DNA from: Cupriavidus yeoncheonensis
GTDB lineage: Bacteria; Pseudomonadota; Gammaproteobacteria; Burkholderiales; Burkholderiaceae
Length of the DNA stretch: 64,000 nucleotides
Direction: 5' to 3'
Assembly: GCF_905397275.1 (NCBI RefSeq)
Contig: NZ_CAJPUY010000017.1
Span: forward strand, 101,249-165,248
In this document: positions 45,218 to 54,228 of the stretch, in pieces
Layout: every line of letters starts with the position of its first letter
Position numbering within the stretch: the first letter of the stretch is position 1
The notes under the pieces: generated by a model
Database searches by the model: none
The model's input: only the letters and a program-made list of their open reading frames with translations
Told to the model about the DNA's origin: nothing
Position numbers and translations under genes: made by a program

Positions 45218-45797
45218 AAATTAATAGATGAACGTTGGAGCAGGCGCAAGGTGAAAGTCAGAATGTGTCCGAGAGCCATCATGCGGTGAGGTTCGACGGG
45301 CACAAACCGGTTGCTATCCGGCAACGCGGGACGGCGTGCCGTGGGATCGCATCATCTGATGGAAGAAGAGGCGGAGTGTCAGCCGATGCCGGCCTCAGAC
45401 GTCGGCGGATGACGAATGTGCACCGTATCGCGGCGCAACCACGCATGCCCCGTCAGAGCCGCAATCCAATCAGCGTAGCCATCCGGTCGCGCAGCGTTTC
45501 GGTCAAGGGCGATTGGCCCACTGTGCGTACGTGACCGGGCGGGACAGCGTCATGTCAATTCTGCGAAAACCACCTACCGGGCCATTCCCGCCACAGCGCG
45601 TTGGCGCTGAGCGAGGAGTCGGACGACAACGCGCTCAAATTTCCTCTCAGTCACAGCGAGTCGACGGACCGCTAAGGGTCGACTTCTGCCTGCCGCGGCT
45701 AACTCGCCTGATCGCCTTGTCGATCAGGCGCTTGTCGGCCAGGACCGTTCGGTCGTCGAGTCCGTCAATTTTGGGCTCTGGCCCTCGCACCATTACT
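45218..45797. other. Gap without recognised gene
   Basis: About 580 bases with several short open frames on the plus strand, none with a convincing ribosome site or domain. It contains CCGCTAAGGGTCG (45670-45682), also found at about 52754 in another gene-free stretch. Confidence 0.5.
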
Positions 45798-46019
45798 TCA
45801 CTTCTCGTCGGGGCTCTTGTATGGCTGACGTTTCCCAAGCACTTGCGCGACCAACGGCACCGTGGTGATGACCCCTACAGCGAGCAGCGTCCAGCCGATG
45901 GCACGGCGTTGTTCCGGATTCATTCGGTCGCTGAGCAGCAGTGCGAGGCCCGCAGCGCCTGCCGCCCGCGTTCCGGCGATCAATCCAATTTCTGGAATGG
46001 TCAGTGATACCTGTTTCAT
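45798..46019 (-). CDS. Small inner-membrane protein
   Basis: Protein of 73 aa with two hydrophobic segments (IGLIAGTRAAGAAGLALLL; IGWTLLAVGVITTVPLVAQVL) joined by a charged loop (SDRMNPEQRRA), so a helical hairpin in the inner membrane with both ends on one side. AGGAGG lies 5 bases before the ATG. Function unknown; conserved hypothetical of Burkholderiales by appearance. Confidence 0.75.
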   Translation of the reverse strand: MKQVSLTIPEIGLIAGTRAAGAAGLALLLSDRMNPEQRRAIGWTLLAVGVITTVPLVAQVLGKRQPYKSPDEK

Positions 46020-46228
46020 CTGTGCCTCCTGGCGGGTTGGACAGATTCAAAACAATTTGCGGCGCGTGCGGCAGACGGTCTGTTCGCAAGCCGACACTGC
46101 TGACGGCTTCAACGAAGACATGCTGGTGGCTGCACACCTCGGAGGATACCGCTGCGGAACACTGTTCCCTCGCCGCATATGGTCGTAATCGACCTTTGCG
46201 CCCTGCCACTTTTTGAAGCGAGGAAGGC

Positions 46229-46645
46229 ATGCCCTACCTGCAACTGGACGTCAACGGCCACTACCCGGTGGCCGACAAGAAGCAGCTTGCCGCAAGACTC
46301 ATTCAGACATATTCCGGAATGATGTCGGTCGATATTCGCCGCATCACCGTGGCGATCCGCGAACTCGGCGAAGGCGGCGTGTGGCGGATCACTAAGCCCG
46401 GCGACGAGCCGGAGCCTGTCTCCATCATGATGCTGGACATCCGCAAAGGCCGTTCGCCAGAGTTGCGAATGGCGGTAGCCAAGGCGCTGTGCGCCGATTG
46501 TATCGAAATACTCGGGTTGAGAGAGGATCGCCTCAACGTCGAGTTCACCCAGCATTCAGGCGACGAGATGTACCATCCCAGCCTGGGTGGATACAGCCCG
46601 GAATGGTCCCCGGAGGAGCATCGTCAGGATCATGGCGACCATTGA
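46229..46645 (+). CDS. Tautomerase (4-oxalocrotonate tautomerase/MIF) family protein
   Basis: Protein of 138 aa beginning Met-Pro-Tyr, so Pro at position 2 becomes the catalytic N-terminal residue after Met removal. The VDIRRITVAIRELGEGGVWRI and ELRMAVAKALCADCIEILG segments fit a long-form tautomerase with an extended C-terminal tail (HPSLGGYSPEWSPEEH). Catalyses keto-enol shifts of small dicarboxylates or dehalogenation in relatives; substrate unknown. GAGGAAGG lies just before the ATG. Stands alone on its strand. Confidence 0.8.
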   Translation: MPYLQLDVNGHYPVADKKQLAARLIQTYSGMMSVDIRRITVAIRELGEGGVWRITKPGDEPEPVSIMMLDIRKGRSPELRMAVAKALCADCIEILGLREDRLNVEFTQHSGDEMYHPSLGGYSPEWSPEEHRQDHGDH

Positions 46646-46998
46646 AGGCAGGGCGCGCCGGCTGGTTATGGCCGCTGCGGATTGTTGACCGAAAGCGTTA
46701 GCAGGCTATGACTGCATCTCAGCAGTTTTGGTGCTTTCGACACGGTCTGGTACCGCCTTGTATTGCGGACATTGGGCAAGTTGGCCTGACAGTCAGGGGG
46801 TCGGTCAGAGACGGTCGCTGCTTCGAACAACGCAGCCCGGCGGTGCACCGTACGATATGCCGTGAGATGTAGGGACTCTCGGCTGATTCCGTGACTACGG
46901 GACGAGGTCAGACCGGAGCCGGCCGATGCCTGCGCGGCGCTGAGGCGCAACAAATCGGACCGGGCCGCTCCAAACGTCCCGAGCAACCAATACGACTG
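46646..46998. other. Gap without recognised gene
   Basis: About 350 bases between the tautomerase gene and the convergent transporter gene. I see no gene, RNA or clear terminator. Confidence 0.5.
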
Positions 46999-47583
46999 TC
47001 AGATCAGCCCATACCAGCCTAGCACCGCGCCGCCCGCCAGCAGCCAGAGCATGTGAATGCGGACGCGCCAGACGATCAACGCGGTCAGCACCGTCATCAC
47101 CCACAGCGGCCAATCGCGAGCTGCGTCGTCATTGACGGTCGTCAGCGTCCACGAAGTTGCGATCAGTAGCGCGATGACAATCGGAGCCATGCCCTGACGG
47201 AACGCCAGCACGCCACGCAGTTCGCGGTTGCGGTGGCCCCAACGCGCGGCGAGGTAGGTCAGCGTCGTGCTGGGCAGCAGGATGCCGGACATGGTCAGCG
47301 CAACCCCAAGAAGCGCGCTCGGGATCCCGCCGGCGTTCATGCCAACGTTCCAGCCCAGCAGCGCGATGAACAGCACGTTGGGCCCGGGCGCGGCTTGGGC
47401 GAGGGCCACCGACGCACTGAACTGCCCTTCGCTGAGCCAGTGCTGCTGCTCCACGAGGTAGCGGTGCATGTCGGGCGCGGTGGTAATGGCCCCGCCGATC
47501 GACAGCAGGGAAAGCGACACGTAATGCAGGAAGAGATCAAGCCATTCTGCCCATCCCAGGGAAAGCGACAGCGCACCGGTCAT
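46999..47583 (-). CDS. Half-size CHR (chromate transporter family) protein, second partner
   Basis: Membrane protein of 194 aa, about six hydrophobic segments, with the CHR-family signature GGAITTAPDMHRYLVEQQHWLSEGQF and AQAAPGPNVLF (in sense). Full-length ChrA has two such halves; here each half is its own gene. The ATG overlaps the stop of the first half by 4 bases, giving equal expression and probably a heterodimer. Chromate or sulfate is the known substrate of ChrA, but the operon context (Bug protein, organic-acid enzymes) suggests an organic anion is possible. Confidence 0.83.
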   Translation of the reverse strand: MTGALSLSLGWAEWLDLFLHYVSLSLLSIGGAITTAPDMHRYLVEQQHWLSEGQFSASVALAQAAPGPNVLFIALLGWNVGMNAGGIPSALLGVALTMSGILLPSTTLTYLAARWGHRNRELRGVLAFRQGMAPIVIALLIATSWTLTTVNDDAARDWPLWVMTVLTALIVWRVRIHMLWLLAGGAVLGWYGLI

Positions 47584-48191
47584 GGCTTCAACCTGCGGAA
47601 GGTGAGCACGCAGGCTGTACCGCCCAGCCCGAGCAGCACATAGACCAGCGGCCAGCGCAGCAGCGCCACTGCCGCGAAGCAACTGCATCCGAGCACAATG
47701 GCAAGCGGCACGCCCAACGGATTGGTGCGGATCGCGCTCATCAACCGCAGCCCCGTGGCAGCGAACAGGCCCGCCGCCACCGCACCCGTGCCTCGCAGGG
47801 CGCCGGCGACTCCGGGGTGCTCGGCGAAGCGTGCGTGCAGCATCTCCAGCAGCAGCACAAGCCCCAGCGGCAGCGTGAGGATGCCCGCCAGCGCTGCCAG
47901 CGCGCCGGCCAGCCCGAAGGATCGGCCGCCGATCATCAGCGCCATGTTGACCACGTTCGGACCTGGCATGACCTGGGCGACGGCCCAGTCCTCGATGAAC
48001 TCCTCGCGCGTCAGCCAGCGCTTGCGCTCTACCAGTTCCTGCTGAACCACGGCCAGCACACCCCCGAACCCCTGCAGTCCCAGCAGCGTGAAGGTGACAA
48101 ACAGGTCGGCCGGGGACCTGGGGTGGCGGCGTTCCTCAACGGCTTCCGATGGCGTGGCGACGGGTGCGACGGTGACTGGCTTTGCTGGCAT
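47580..48191 (-). CDS. Half-size CHR (chromate transporter family) protein, first partner
   Basis: Membrane protein of 203 aa. The signature FTLLGLQGFGGVLAVVQQELVERKRWL and AVAQVMPGPNVVN (in sense) identifies the CHR family; a proline-rich cytoplasmic leader of about 30 residues precedes it. The start is uncertain: ATG 48191 has no obvious ribosome site and lies 39 bases behind the Bug gene stop. Acts with the overlapping second half. See that entry for substrate caveats. Confidence 0.8.
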   Translation of the reverse strand: MPAKPVTVAPVATPSEAVEERRHPRSPADLFVTFTLLGLQGFGGVLAVVQQELVERKRWLTREEFIEDWAVAQVMPGPNVVNMALMIGGRSFGLAGALAALAGILTLPLGLVLLLEMLHARFAEHPGVAGALRGTGAVAAGLFAATGLRLMSAIRTNPLGVPLAIVLGCSCFAAVALLRWPLVYVLLGLGGTACVLTFRRLKP

Positions 48192-48229
48192 TGCTGATGT
48201 GTTGTTGGCTGTTGCAACGGCTATGACCG

Positions 48230-49216
48230 CTACGGCTGTTTGATGCCGAGCTGCGCGATGGTCTTGCTCCACCGCGCCATGTCGGCGTCGACGATGCCGA
48301 CGAACCGCTCGCGTGACATCGCTTCCACCTCTATGCCCTCGTGGGCAAGCCTTGCCACGACTTCATTGTCCTGAAGGGCCTTCTCCACGGCGTCATACAG
48401 CTTGCGCACCACCTCGGGCGGCGTGCCCGCGGGTGCGAAGAAGCCATACCAGGGCGCGTACTCGAAGCCCTTGATGCCCGCCTCTTCCAGCGTCGGCAGG
48501 TTCGGCAGGGCCGGCGAACGCTTGTTCCCCGAGGTGGCAATCGGACGGACCATGCCAGAGTTGATGAACGGCATGACGGCAGGAATGGTCAGGAGCATCG
48601 ACTGGATCTGGCCCGACACCAGTTCGGTCAGCGCCGGGCCGGAACCTTTGTAGGGTACGTGCTGGAGCGTCGTGCCTGTCATCATGCCGAGTACGGCCAT
48701 GGGCAGGTGGCCCGCGCTGCCGACGCCGCCCGATCCGTAGTTGATCGCCCCGGGCTTCGACTTCGCCAACGTGAGGAAGTCACTCATGGTCCTGACGGGC
48801 AGGCTCTTTGTCACGACCAGCACGTTGGGCGTGGCGCCAACATAAGCCACCGGCATGATGTCGCGCTTTGTGTTGTACGGCAGATGGCTGTACAGCGAAT
48901 CGCTGAAGACCAGCCCCATGTGGTGAACCATCAGCGTGTAGCCATCGGGGGCGGCGCGCGCGAGCATCGCCGTGGCGATGGTGCCGCCCGCCCCGCCGCG
49001 GTTGTCGACCACGAAGGGCTGGCCCAGTTCACGTTGCAGCTTCACCGCCAGCACGCGCGCAACCAGGTCGACCGTGCCACCGGCGGCGAATGGCGCCAGG
49101 ATGGTGACCGGCTTTGCGGGCCAGTCAGTCCCCTGCATCGCCCGGGCCGCGGGGGCAGCAAAGGCGGAAATCAGTGCGAGGCCTGCGCAGATCGTGGGAA
49201 GCTTCCGAATGAACAT
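48230..49216 (-). CDS. Bug family (TctC-type) periplasmic substrate-binding protein
   Basis: Extracytoplasmic receptor of 328 aa: signal peptide (ICAGLALISAFAAPAARA), WPAKPVTILAPFAAGGTVDLVAR, VVDNRGGAGGTIATAML, HVPYKGSGPALTELVSGQIQ. AGGAGA lies 5 bases before the ATG at 49216. Upstream in the same direction are an enolase-superfamily enzyme and a TauD-type dioxygenase, downstream two CHR half-transporters; no TctA/TctB is present. It may deliver its ligand to a transporter encoded elsewhere or sense it for the divergent LysR system. Confidence 0.9.
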   Translation of the reverse strand: MFIRKLPTICAGLALISAFAAPAARAMQGTDWPAKPVTILAPFAAGGTVDLVARVLAVKLQRELGQPFVVDNRGGAGGTIATAMLARAAPDGYTLMVHHMGLVFSDSLYSHLPYNTKRDIMPVAYVGATPNVLVVTKSLPVRTMSDFLTLAKSKPGAINYGSGGVGSAGHLPMAVLGMMTGTTLQHVPYKGSGPALTELVSGQIQSMLLTIPAVMPFINSGMVRPIATSGNKRSPALPNLPTLEEAGIKGFEYAPWYGFFAPAGTPPEVVRKLYDAVEKALQDNEVVARLAHEGIEVEAMSRERFVGIVDADMARWSKTIAQLGIKQP

Positions 49217-49329
49217 ACCCGTCTCCTGATGCGGCCTTGTCCGGCCTGTCTGGTTGTGTTCGATGCCGCCATTGCTGCGGCACGGGCCTCGGCGCGGGGG
49301 GGCGTGCGCCGAGGCCCGTATCGGTCGGA

Positions 49330-50457
49330 CTAAAAGGCGAAGCGATAGCGATCCAGCTTCGCCTCGTCGAGTTCCACGCCGAGCCCGGGTCCGTCTGGCA
49401 CCGGAATCGAGCCGCTGCGAAGGTCGAGCTTGTGGGTCACGATATCGTCCGAGGTCTTGAGCGGGCCGACGCACTCCAGCCCATCGAGCACGGCTGGACT
49501 GGTGCACGCCAGCATGATTTCAGCCGCCGTGTTCACGCCGAGCCCGAAGCCGTGGCCGATGACGACCCGCATTCCGGCCGCGCTTGCCGTTTCCAGCATG
49601 CGGCGGCAGGTCAGAAAGCCGCCCTGCTTCATGACCTTGAGCTTGACGATGTCGGCGCAGTTGGCGCGGATCACCGCGATCAGGCTCGCATGGTCGGTGA
49701 TCGACTCATCTGCCATCACCGGCACGCCAATGGCTTGCCGCACCTTCGCCATCCCGGCGAGGTCCTCTGCGGCCACCGGCTGCTCCAGCAACTGCAGGCC
49801 CACCGGCTCAAGCAGGCGGCCCAGCGCGATGGCGTCCTCCACGCTGTAGCCGGCGTTTGCGTCCGCGCGCAAGGCCATGTCCGGCCCCACCGCCTCGCGC
49901 ACGGCCATCAGCCGGTCGCGGTCCGCCTCGATGCCGCCGCCGACCTTGACCTTCGCCGAGCGGAAGCCCAGGTCGAACCACTTGCGTGCCTCGGCGGCGG
50001 CCTCATCCGGCGGCACGATGCCGACCCAGGCGTTGAAGCGCACCGTGTCTACCACGGCACCGCCGAGGTACTGGTGCACCGGGATGCGAAGCCGGCGCGC
50101 CAACATGTCAACGCAGGCCATTTCGATCGCCGCTTTCGCGTCGAGGTAACCGGCGCGTCCCCGGTCCATGCGGCGCATCACCTCGTGCGGGTTGCCGGCA
50201 TCGCAGCCGCGCACCAGCGGCGCGAAGTCGTCGCGGATCGCGAGCAGCGACTCCTCGATGGTCTCCGCCGAATAGCCGGGCGACGGGTCGATGTTGCCGA
50301 GGCCGACGCAGCCGTCCTCGGCGGTCAGCCGCACCACCGCGCTCTTCTGCACGGTCTTGGTCACGTAGGCATTGCGAAAGCCGGGGCCGACCAACGGCAC
50401 GGCCACGCCGAACACCTCGGCGTTGCGGATGGGAAGGTGCAGGCCATCCATGGTCAA
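49330..50457 (-). CDS. Mandelate racemase / muconate lactonizing family enzyme
   Basis: Enolase-superfamily enzyme of 375 aa. The K-x-K acid-base motif (AKVKVGG, about residue 192), metal ligands Asp (LRADANAGY), Glu (LLEQPV) and Asp (MADES), and the opposite-side Lys (IVKLKVMKQGG) place it in the MLE subgroup (lactonisation, racemisation or o-succinylbenzoate-type chemistry). With Lys on both sides it could be a racemase acting on either enantiomer. The ATG overlaps the dioxygenase stop by 4 bases. Substrate unknown; the operon suggests a small carboxylate. Confidence 0.87.
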   Translation of the reverse strand: MTMDGLHLPIRNAEVFGVAVPLVGPGFRNAYVTKTVQKSAVVRLTAEDGCVGLGNIDPSPGYSAETIEESLLAIRDDFAPLVRGCDAGNPHEVMRRMDRGRAGYLDAKAAIEMACVDMLARRLRIPVHQYLGGAVVDTVRFNAWVGIVPPDEAAAEARKWFDLGFRSAKVKVGGGIEADRDRLMAVREAVGPDMALRADANAGYSVEDAIALGRLLEPVGLQLLEQPVAAEDLAGMAKVRQAIGVPVMADESITDHASLIAVIRANCADIVKLKVMKQGGFLTCRRMLETASAAGMRVVIGHGFGLGVNTAAEIMLACTSPAVLDGLECVGPLKTSDDIVTHKLDLRSGSIPVPDGPGLGVELDEAKLDRYRFAF

Positions 50458-51347
50458 GACTCCAGTGCCAGGCCGGCGGTAGTGGCATCGAATGCCTGGA
50501 GCGCCGTGCCCTTGATCTGCGTGCGGTGCATGATGCGCGTGGCGGCCGGATCGAAGGCGTCGCGGCGGTGCAGCGTGCAGCGGTTGTCCCAGAGTATCAG
50601 GTCATGCTGGCGCCATTCCTGGCGGAACGTGAATTCGGATTTGGTGGCGTGCTCCCACAGCGCGTCGAGCAGGGTGTTGCTTTCGTCGATGTCCATGCCA
50701 AGCACGTAGCTGTTGCGGCGTCGGCCCAGGAACAGCGCAGGGCGTCCGGTATCAGGATGCACGATCACCAGCGGATGATGCGCGCCGGGCGCCTCGCGCG
50801 GGTCCGTCACTTCCTTCATGCCTTTGCGCATCATGCCGGCGCTGTTGTAGGTCGCGTCGTGGATCGCCTTGCGGCCGTCGATCAACGCCTTCACGCGGTC
50901 GGGCAGGGTCTCGTAGACGAGGTACATGTTCGACCAGTATGTGTCGCCACCTCCGGGCGGCACCTCCAGCGCGTGCAGCAGCGCGGCGCGCGGGGGGCGC
51001 TCGACATAAGTCATGTCGCAATGCCAGACCGCCTCGCCATCGCCAAGGTTGCCGATCGGTACGCCGTCGACCTTGACGTTGGAGATTACGTTGATCTCGG
51101 GAAATTCGCTGAGGAAGGGCTTGCCGTATGGGTTAGGCCCCGGCGGATCGAGATCGCCGAACACGCGGCTGAACGCCAGAAGCTCGGGGTCCGTCAACGC
51201 CTGTCCGCGGAAGCGCAGCACCAGGTGCCTGCCCCACGCTTCCTGGAGTTCCGCCAGGATATCGTGGTCGAGCGACTGGCGCAGGTCGATACCACTGACC
51301 TCGGCACCGAGGCTGGACGCGAGCGGCGTTACGGTAATGCCTGTCAT
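50454..51347 (-). CDS. TauD/TfdA family Fe(II)/2-oxoglutarate dioxygenase
   Basis: Dioxygenase of 297 aa. Iron ligands are His and Asp in WHCDMTY (near residue 108) and a distal His in CTLHRRDAFDP, whose Arg nearby binds 2-oxoglutarate. TauD relatives hydroxylate taurine, phenoxyacetates or other small acids. Start is ATG 51347 with GGGAGG 8 bases upstream; TTG/ATG codons at 51365 lie further up. First gene of a five-gene minus-strand operon, divergent from a LysR gene. Confidence 0.88.
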   Translation of the reverse strand: MTGITVTPLASSLGAEVSGIDLRQSLDHDILAELQEAWGRHLVLRFRGQALTDPELLAFSRVFGDLDPPGPNPYGKPFLSEFPEINVISNVKVDGVPIGNLGDGEAVWHCDMTYVERPPRAALLHALEVPPGGGDTYWSNMYLVYETLPDRVKALIDGRKAIHDATYNSAGMMRKGMKEVTDPREAPGAHHPLVIVHPDTGRPALFLGRRRNSYVLGMDIDESNTLLDALWEHATKSEFTFRQEWRQHDLILWDNRCTLHRRDAFDPAATRIMHRTQIKGTALQAFDATTAGLALES

Positions 51348-51401
51348 TGGCTGTCCTCCCATCATCGTCTTGGATTGGTGGAAGCCAATATAGACGCCGG
51401 A

Positions 51402-51457
51402 GGTGATACCGTAAATGATATAGATTCTGGATAACGTTATACTTATCCGGTATCACC
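51402..51457. promoter_or_regulatory. LysR-type operator between divergent genes
   Basis: GGTGATACC (51402-51410) and GGTATCACC (51449-51457) are a perfect 9-bp inverted pair. Between them lies ATAACGTTAT (51431-51440), itself a palindrome, inside a GGATA/TATCC pair. Position between the dioxygenase operon and the LysR gene makes this the likely regulatory site of both. Confidence 0.6.
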
Positions 51458-51473
51458 ATTTCCATACCCCGCC

Positions 51474-52421
51474 ATGCCATCCGCCCCCAGCAAGCCGCTC
51501 CAGCGGCGCCATATCGAGGCCCTTGTCGCTGTGGGGGATCACCACTCCGTGCACCGCGCCGCACGGGAAATGGGTGTGCCGCAGCCGGTCCTCTCACGCC
51601 TGCTTGCGGAAGCGGAAGGGTTGCTGGGGGCGCGGCTGTTCGAGCGGTCGAGCCACGGGAGTACGCCCACGTCGAAGGGGATTGTGGTGTTGTCGCAGGC
51701 GCGTTTCGTGTTGCGCGCGATGGAGCGACTGCACGACACCGCCTTGGAGGCTCCCCGCCAGCCAATCCGACTAGGCTGCATCCCGCGTGTGATGCACACG
51801 CTGTTACCTGGCCTGTTCGCACGGCTTTACCCAGCCGCGCCCACAGAGACCTCGCCCCACCAGTTTCAGGTCATCGAAGGCAGTTCACGGGCGCTGTTCG
51901 AGCAGCTTGCTGCCGGCAGGCTGGACTTCGCCATCGTCCGCAGCGCCGCGCAAACAGTGGGCGACCATGACGATCTCGTGCTGGAGCGCCTGTACCAGGA
52001 ACGGACGGTGATCATCTGCGCCGCCGGGCACCCGGGCATTCCCGACCAGACCATCGCCCTGTCGAGCATCGGGGACCAGAACTGGGCGCTACCCGATGGG
52101 GAAACCAGCTCGCGCATCGCCTTTGACAAGTTCTGGCACGAACTCGGCCTGCCGCGTATCCGCCCGGTCATCGAGACGCGTTCCTTCGAATCGAACCTGG
52201 CACTGGTGGCCGGCACCAGCCTGCTCTCGATCGCCCCGGAAGCGGTGGCGCGGCGGCATGTCGAATTCGGGCTGCTGCGTATCGTCAAGGCGCGCCAGCC
52301 CATTCCGGGTGACCCGGTGGTGCTGGCGTTTTCCCGCCTCGCACAGGAGGATCCCGTGCTGGACGGCTTCCGGCGGTTGATCCATGAGACCGTGCAGACG
52401 GTTCGGGAACTGTCTCATTAG
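51474..52421 (+). CDS. LysR family transcriptional regulator
   Basis: LysR regulator of 315 aa with HTH in residues 10-70 (SVHRAAREMGVPQPVLSRLLAEAEGLLGARLFERSSHG in sense) and an effector domain beginning PIRLGCIPRVMHTLLPGL, as in the GbpR/CbbR-like group that binds sugars or acids. Divergent from the TauD-enolase-Bug-CHR operon with 126 bases between; almost certainly its regulator. Confidence 0.88.
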   Translation: MPSAPSKPLQRRHIEALVAVGDHHSVHRAAREMGVPQPVLSRLLAEAEGLLGARLFERSSHGSTPTSKGIVVLSQARFVLRAMERLHDTALEAPRQPIRLGCIPRVMHTLLPGLFARLYPAAPTETSPHQFQVIEGSSRALFEQLAAGRLDFAIVRSAAQTVGDHDDLVLERLYQERTVIICAAGHPGIPDQTIALSSIGDQNWALPDGETSSRIAFDKFWHELGLPRIRPVIETRSFESNLALVAGTSLLSIAPEAVARRHVEFGLLRIVKARQPIPGDPVVLAFSRLAQEDPVLDGFRRLIHETVQTVRELSH

Positions 52422-52901
52422 GATTCGGATAATCGTCAGTGCTCGGCAGCGTCGGACGTTAACCTGCTGGCGAGGGGACGCATGACGCTGCGCCTGCACC
52501 TCGACATCTTCCGCGAAGGCGGCAGCCTCAACGACCATCGATGGCTGGTAACTGCAGGCACCCAGACGCCTCAGAGGCATCTTCGGCGCGACAGGCTTCA
52601 TTCTGTGCTCTCCCGACAGCCTTGCGACTCCGGGTAGGGCCCAGCCGCAAGCCCAAGCCAGCCGATTCCTTGCCGCTCGTTCAACTACCAGGGCGGGATG
52701 ATGGACACGAGTCGCGGGCGCAAAATCTCCCGCTCTTCCGAGACTGATCATAGGGCCGCTAAGGGTCGGTCATGGACGGCCGCAGCGCGGCGGTGGGCGA
52801 CTTCACGACTCTTGCCGTTACGTGATGCGGCTTGGCGCCGCTGTCCGTTTGAGTGCGCAGGACACCAGCCCGGAAGCCGAAAAAGGAGCGCGACGATCGG
52901 C
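52422..52901. other. Gap without recognised gene
   Basis: 480 bases between the LysR gene and the convergent porin gene. Short open frames occur on both strands without ribosome sites or domains. The 13-mer CCGCTAAGGGTCG at about 52754 recurs at 45670. Possibly old insertion debris. Confidence 0.5.
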
Positions 52902-53960
52902 TCAAAAACTGTGGCGAAGGCCAATGCCGTAGGTGAGCCCGGTGGACTGGCTAGCGAAGTGGTCATACTTGAATGCCGCATACGCGTCAGTGCGCTTCGA
53001 GAGCGGATAGTCGTATCCGACTGCCCATGTGGTGCGGTGGACGTTGCCGCTGCTTGCTCCCGTCGACTTTGAATAGGCGATATCACCCAATATCGAACCA
53101 GCACCTATCGGCACAGAAACGCCAAGGTGCTCCGAGTTCGTGGTCGTGGTACCGGATGTCGCCTGGTCTCGGACATTCATGTAACCGACGAATACCTTGG
53201 CGATATTGAAGTTGTACGACCCGTCAATCTGGGTCGTCTCCTGACTCTTGAGGCCGGGCACGAAAGGCAATGTGCTCGCGATATCGCCAGCCACGTTGTT
53301 GTAGTTGATGTACTGGTAATTGGCTGCCAGCACAATCGGGCCACTCGTATAGTTGAGCGTTGCACCCCACTTATGCAGGCCTGCATTGCCTGCGGCTTCG
53401 CCAAAGGAATAGATGAGCGTGCCGCTCAGGCCCCCGATCGTCGGCGACGAATATGCCACGGCATTGTTCCACCCGGAATCGCCCACTACGCCCTGTGGTC
53501 CCAACCCCTTGTAGGTATGAAATATCCACGGAGAAAACGTGTAGGAATTAAAGAATGGGTTCAGGTTGATCGTGGAGAGATATAAGGGTGTTGTCAGCCT
53601 CCCCGCGCGGATAGCGCCATACCGCGAGTCAATGCCGAGGTACGCGTTGCGGGAAAAGAAACTGTCGTTTGCAAAACGACCGAAGGTACCGTTCTGCGGC
53701 TGGAAGTAGCCTTCCAGTACGAAGAATGCTGAATTGCCAGCCCCTAGGTCCTCGGTTCCTCTAAGCCCCCAAAATGACGTGGACATCCCACCACCCCGCG
53801 TAACAAACGCTGTCTGTGCGCCGGGGTTCCTGACGGCGCCGACAAACGCGTCGACCAAGCCATAAAGTTGTACCGACGATTGGCCGACCGCAGGGGCGCT
53901 AAGCGCCATTGTGCCCATCAGGCAGAGTCTTCGCAGGCGAATGAATGTTGCACCGGACAT
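52902..53960 (-). CDS. Gram-negative porin
   Basis: Outer-membrane porin of 352 aa. Signal peptide (LCLMGTMALSAPAVGQ), first strand SSVQLYGLVDAFVGAV, SFWGLRGTEDLGAGNSAFFVLEGYFQPQNG, GAIRAGRL, and the terminal TYGIGLRHSF. It keeps the usual Burkholderiales trimer-porin layout but has few residues in common with the porin at 21970. Start ATG 53960 gives the best signal peptide; no strong ribosome site. It is divergent from an XRE regulator gene; a role in uptake for the orotate-type operon nearby is possible. Confidence 0.88.
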   Translation of the reverse strand: MSGATFIRLRRLCLMGTMALSAPAVGQSSVQLYGLVDAFVGAVRNPGAQTAFVTRGGGMSTSFWGLRGTEDLGAGNSAFFVLEGYFQPQNGTFGRFANDSFFSRNAYLGIDSRYGAIRAGRLTTPLYLSTINLNPFFNSYTFSPWIFHTYKGLGPQGVVGDSGWNNAVAYSSPTIGGLSGTLIYSFGEAAGNAGLHKWGATLNYTSGPIVLAANYQYINYNNVAGDIASTLPFVPGLKSQETTQIDGSYNFNIAKVFVGYMNVRDQATSGTTTTNSEHLGVSVPIGAGSILGDIAYSKSTGASSGNVHRTTWAVGYDYPLSKRTDAYAAFKYDHFASQSTGLTYGIGLRHSF

Positions 53961-54228
53961 GGAAAGCAGGCTCGTTCGTGTCTGTTGAGCAGCCGAGGAG
54001 TCACAGAAGCGCTCCATCAATGGCGCGCCGCAACCCTGGCATCCTTCGGCGCCCGAGAACGGGTACCGCATGTCCAATCTTCCTCTCATCCAAAAATATA
54101 GACAAGTGCAAAATAAAAGAAAAATGTGGTGATTGGTGCTGAGTAATCTAAGTGTTTTCCCTGACGTGCCGGTACCATAAGGAGGATTGAGGCACAATTC
54201 GTTTGAATTTTTGTACGAGGATATTGTC

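Noticed and set aside
45513..46007. Plus-strand open frame of 164 codons
   Set aside because: No domain or ribosome site, and it overlaps the better-supported small membrane protein gene on the minus strand.
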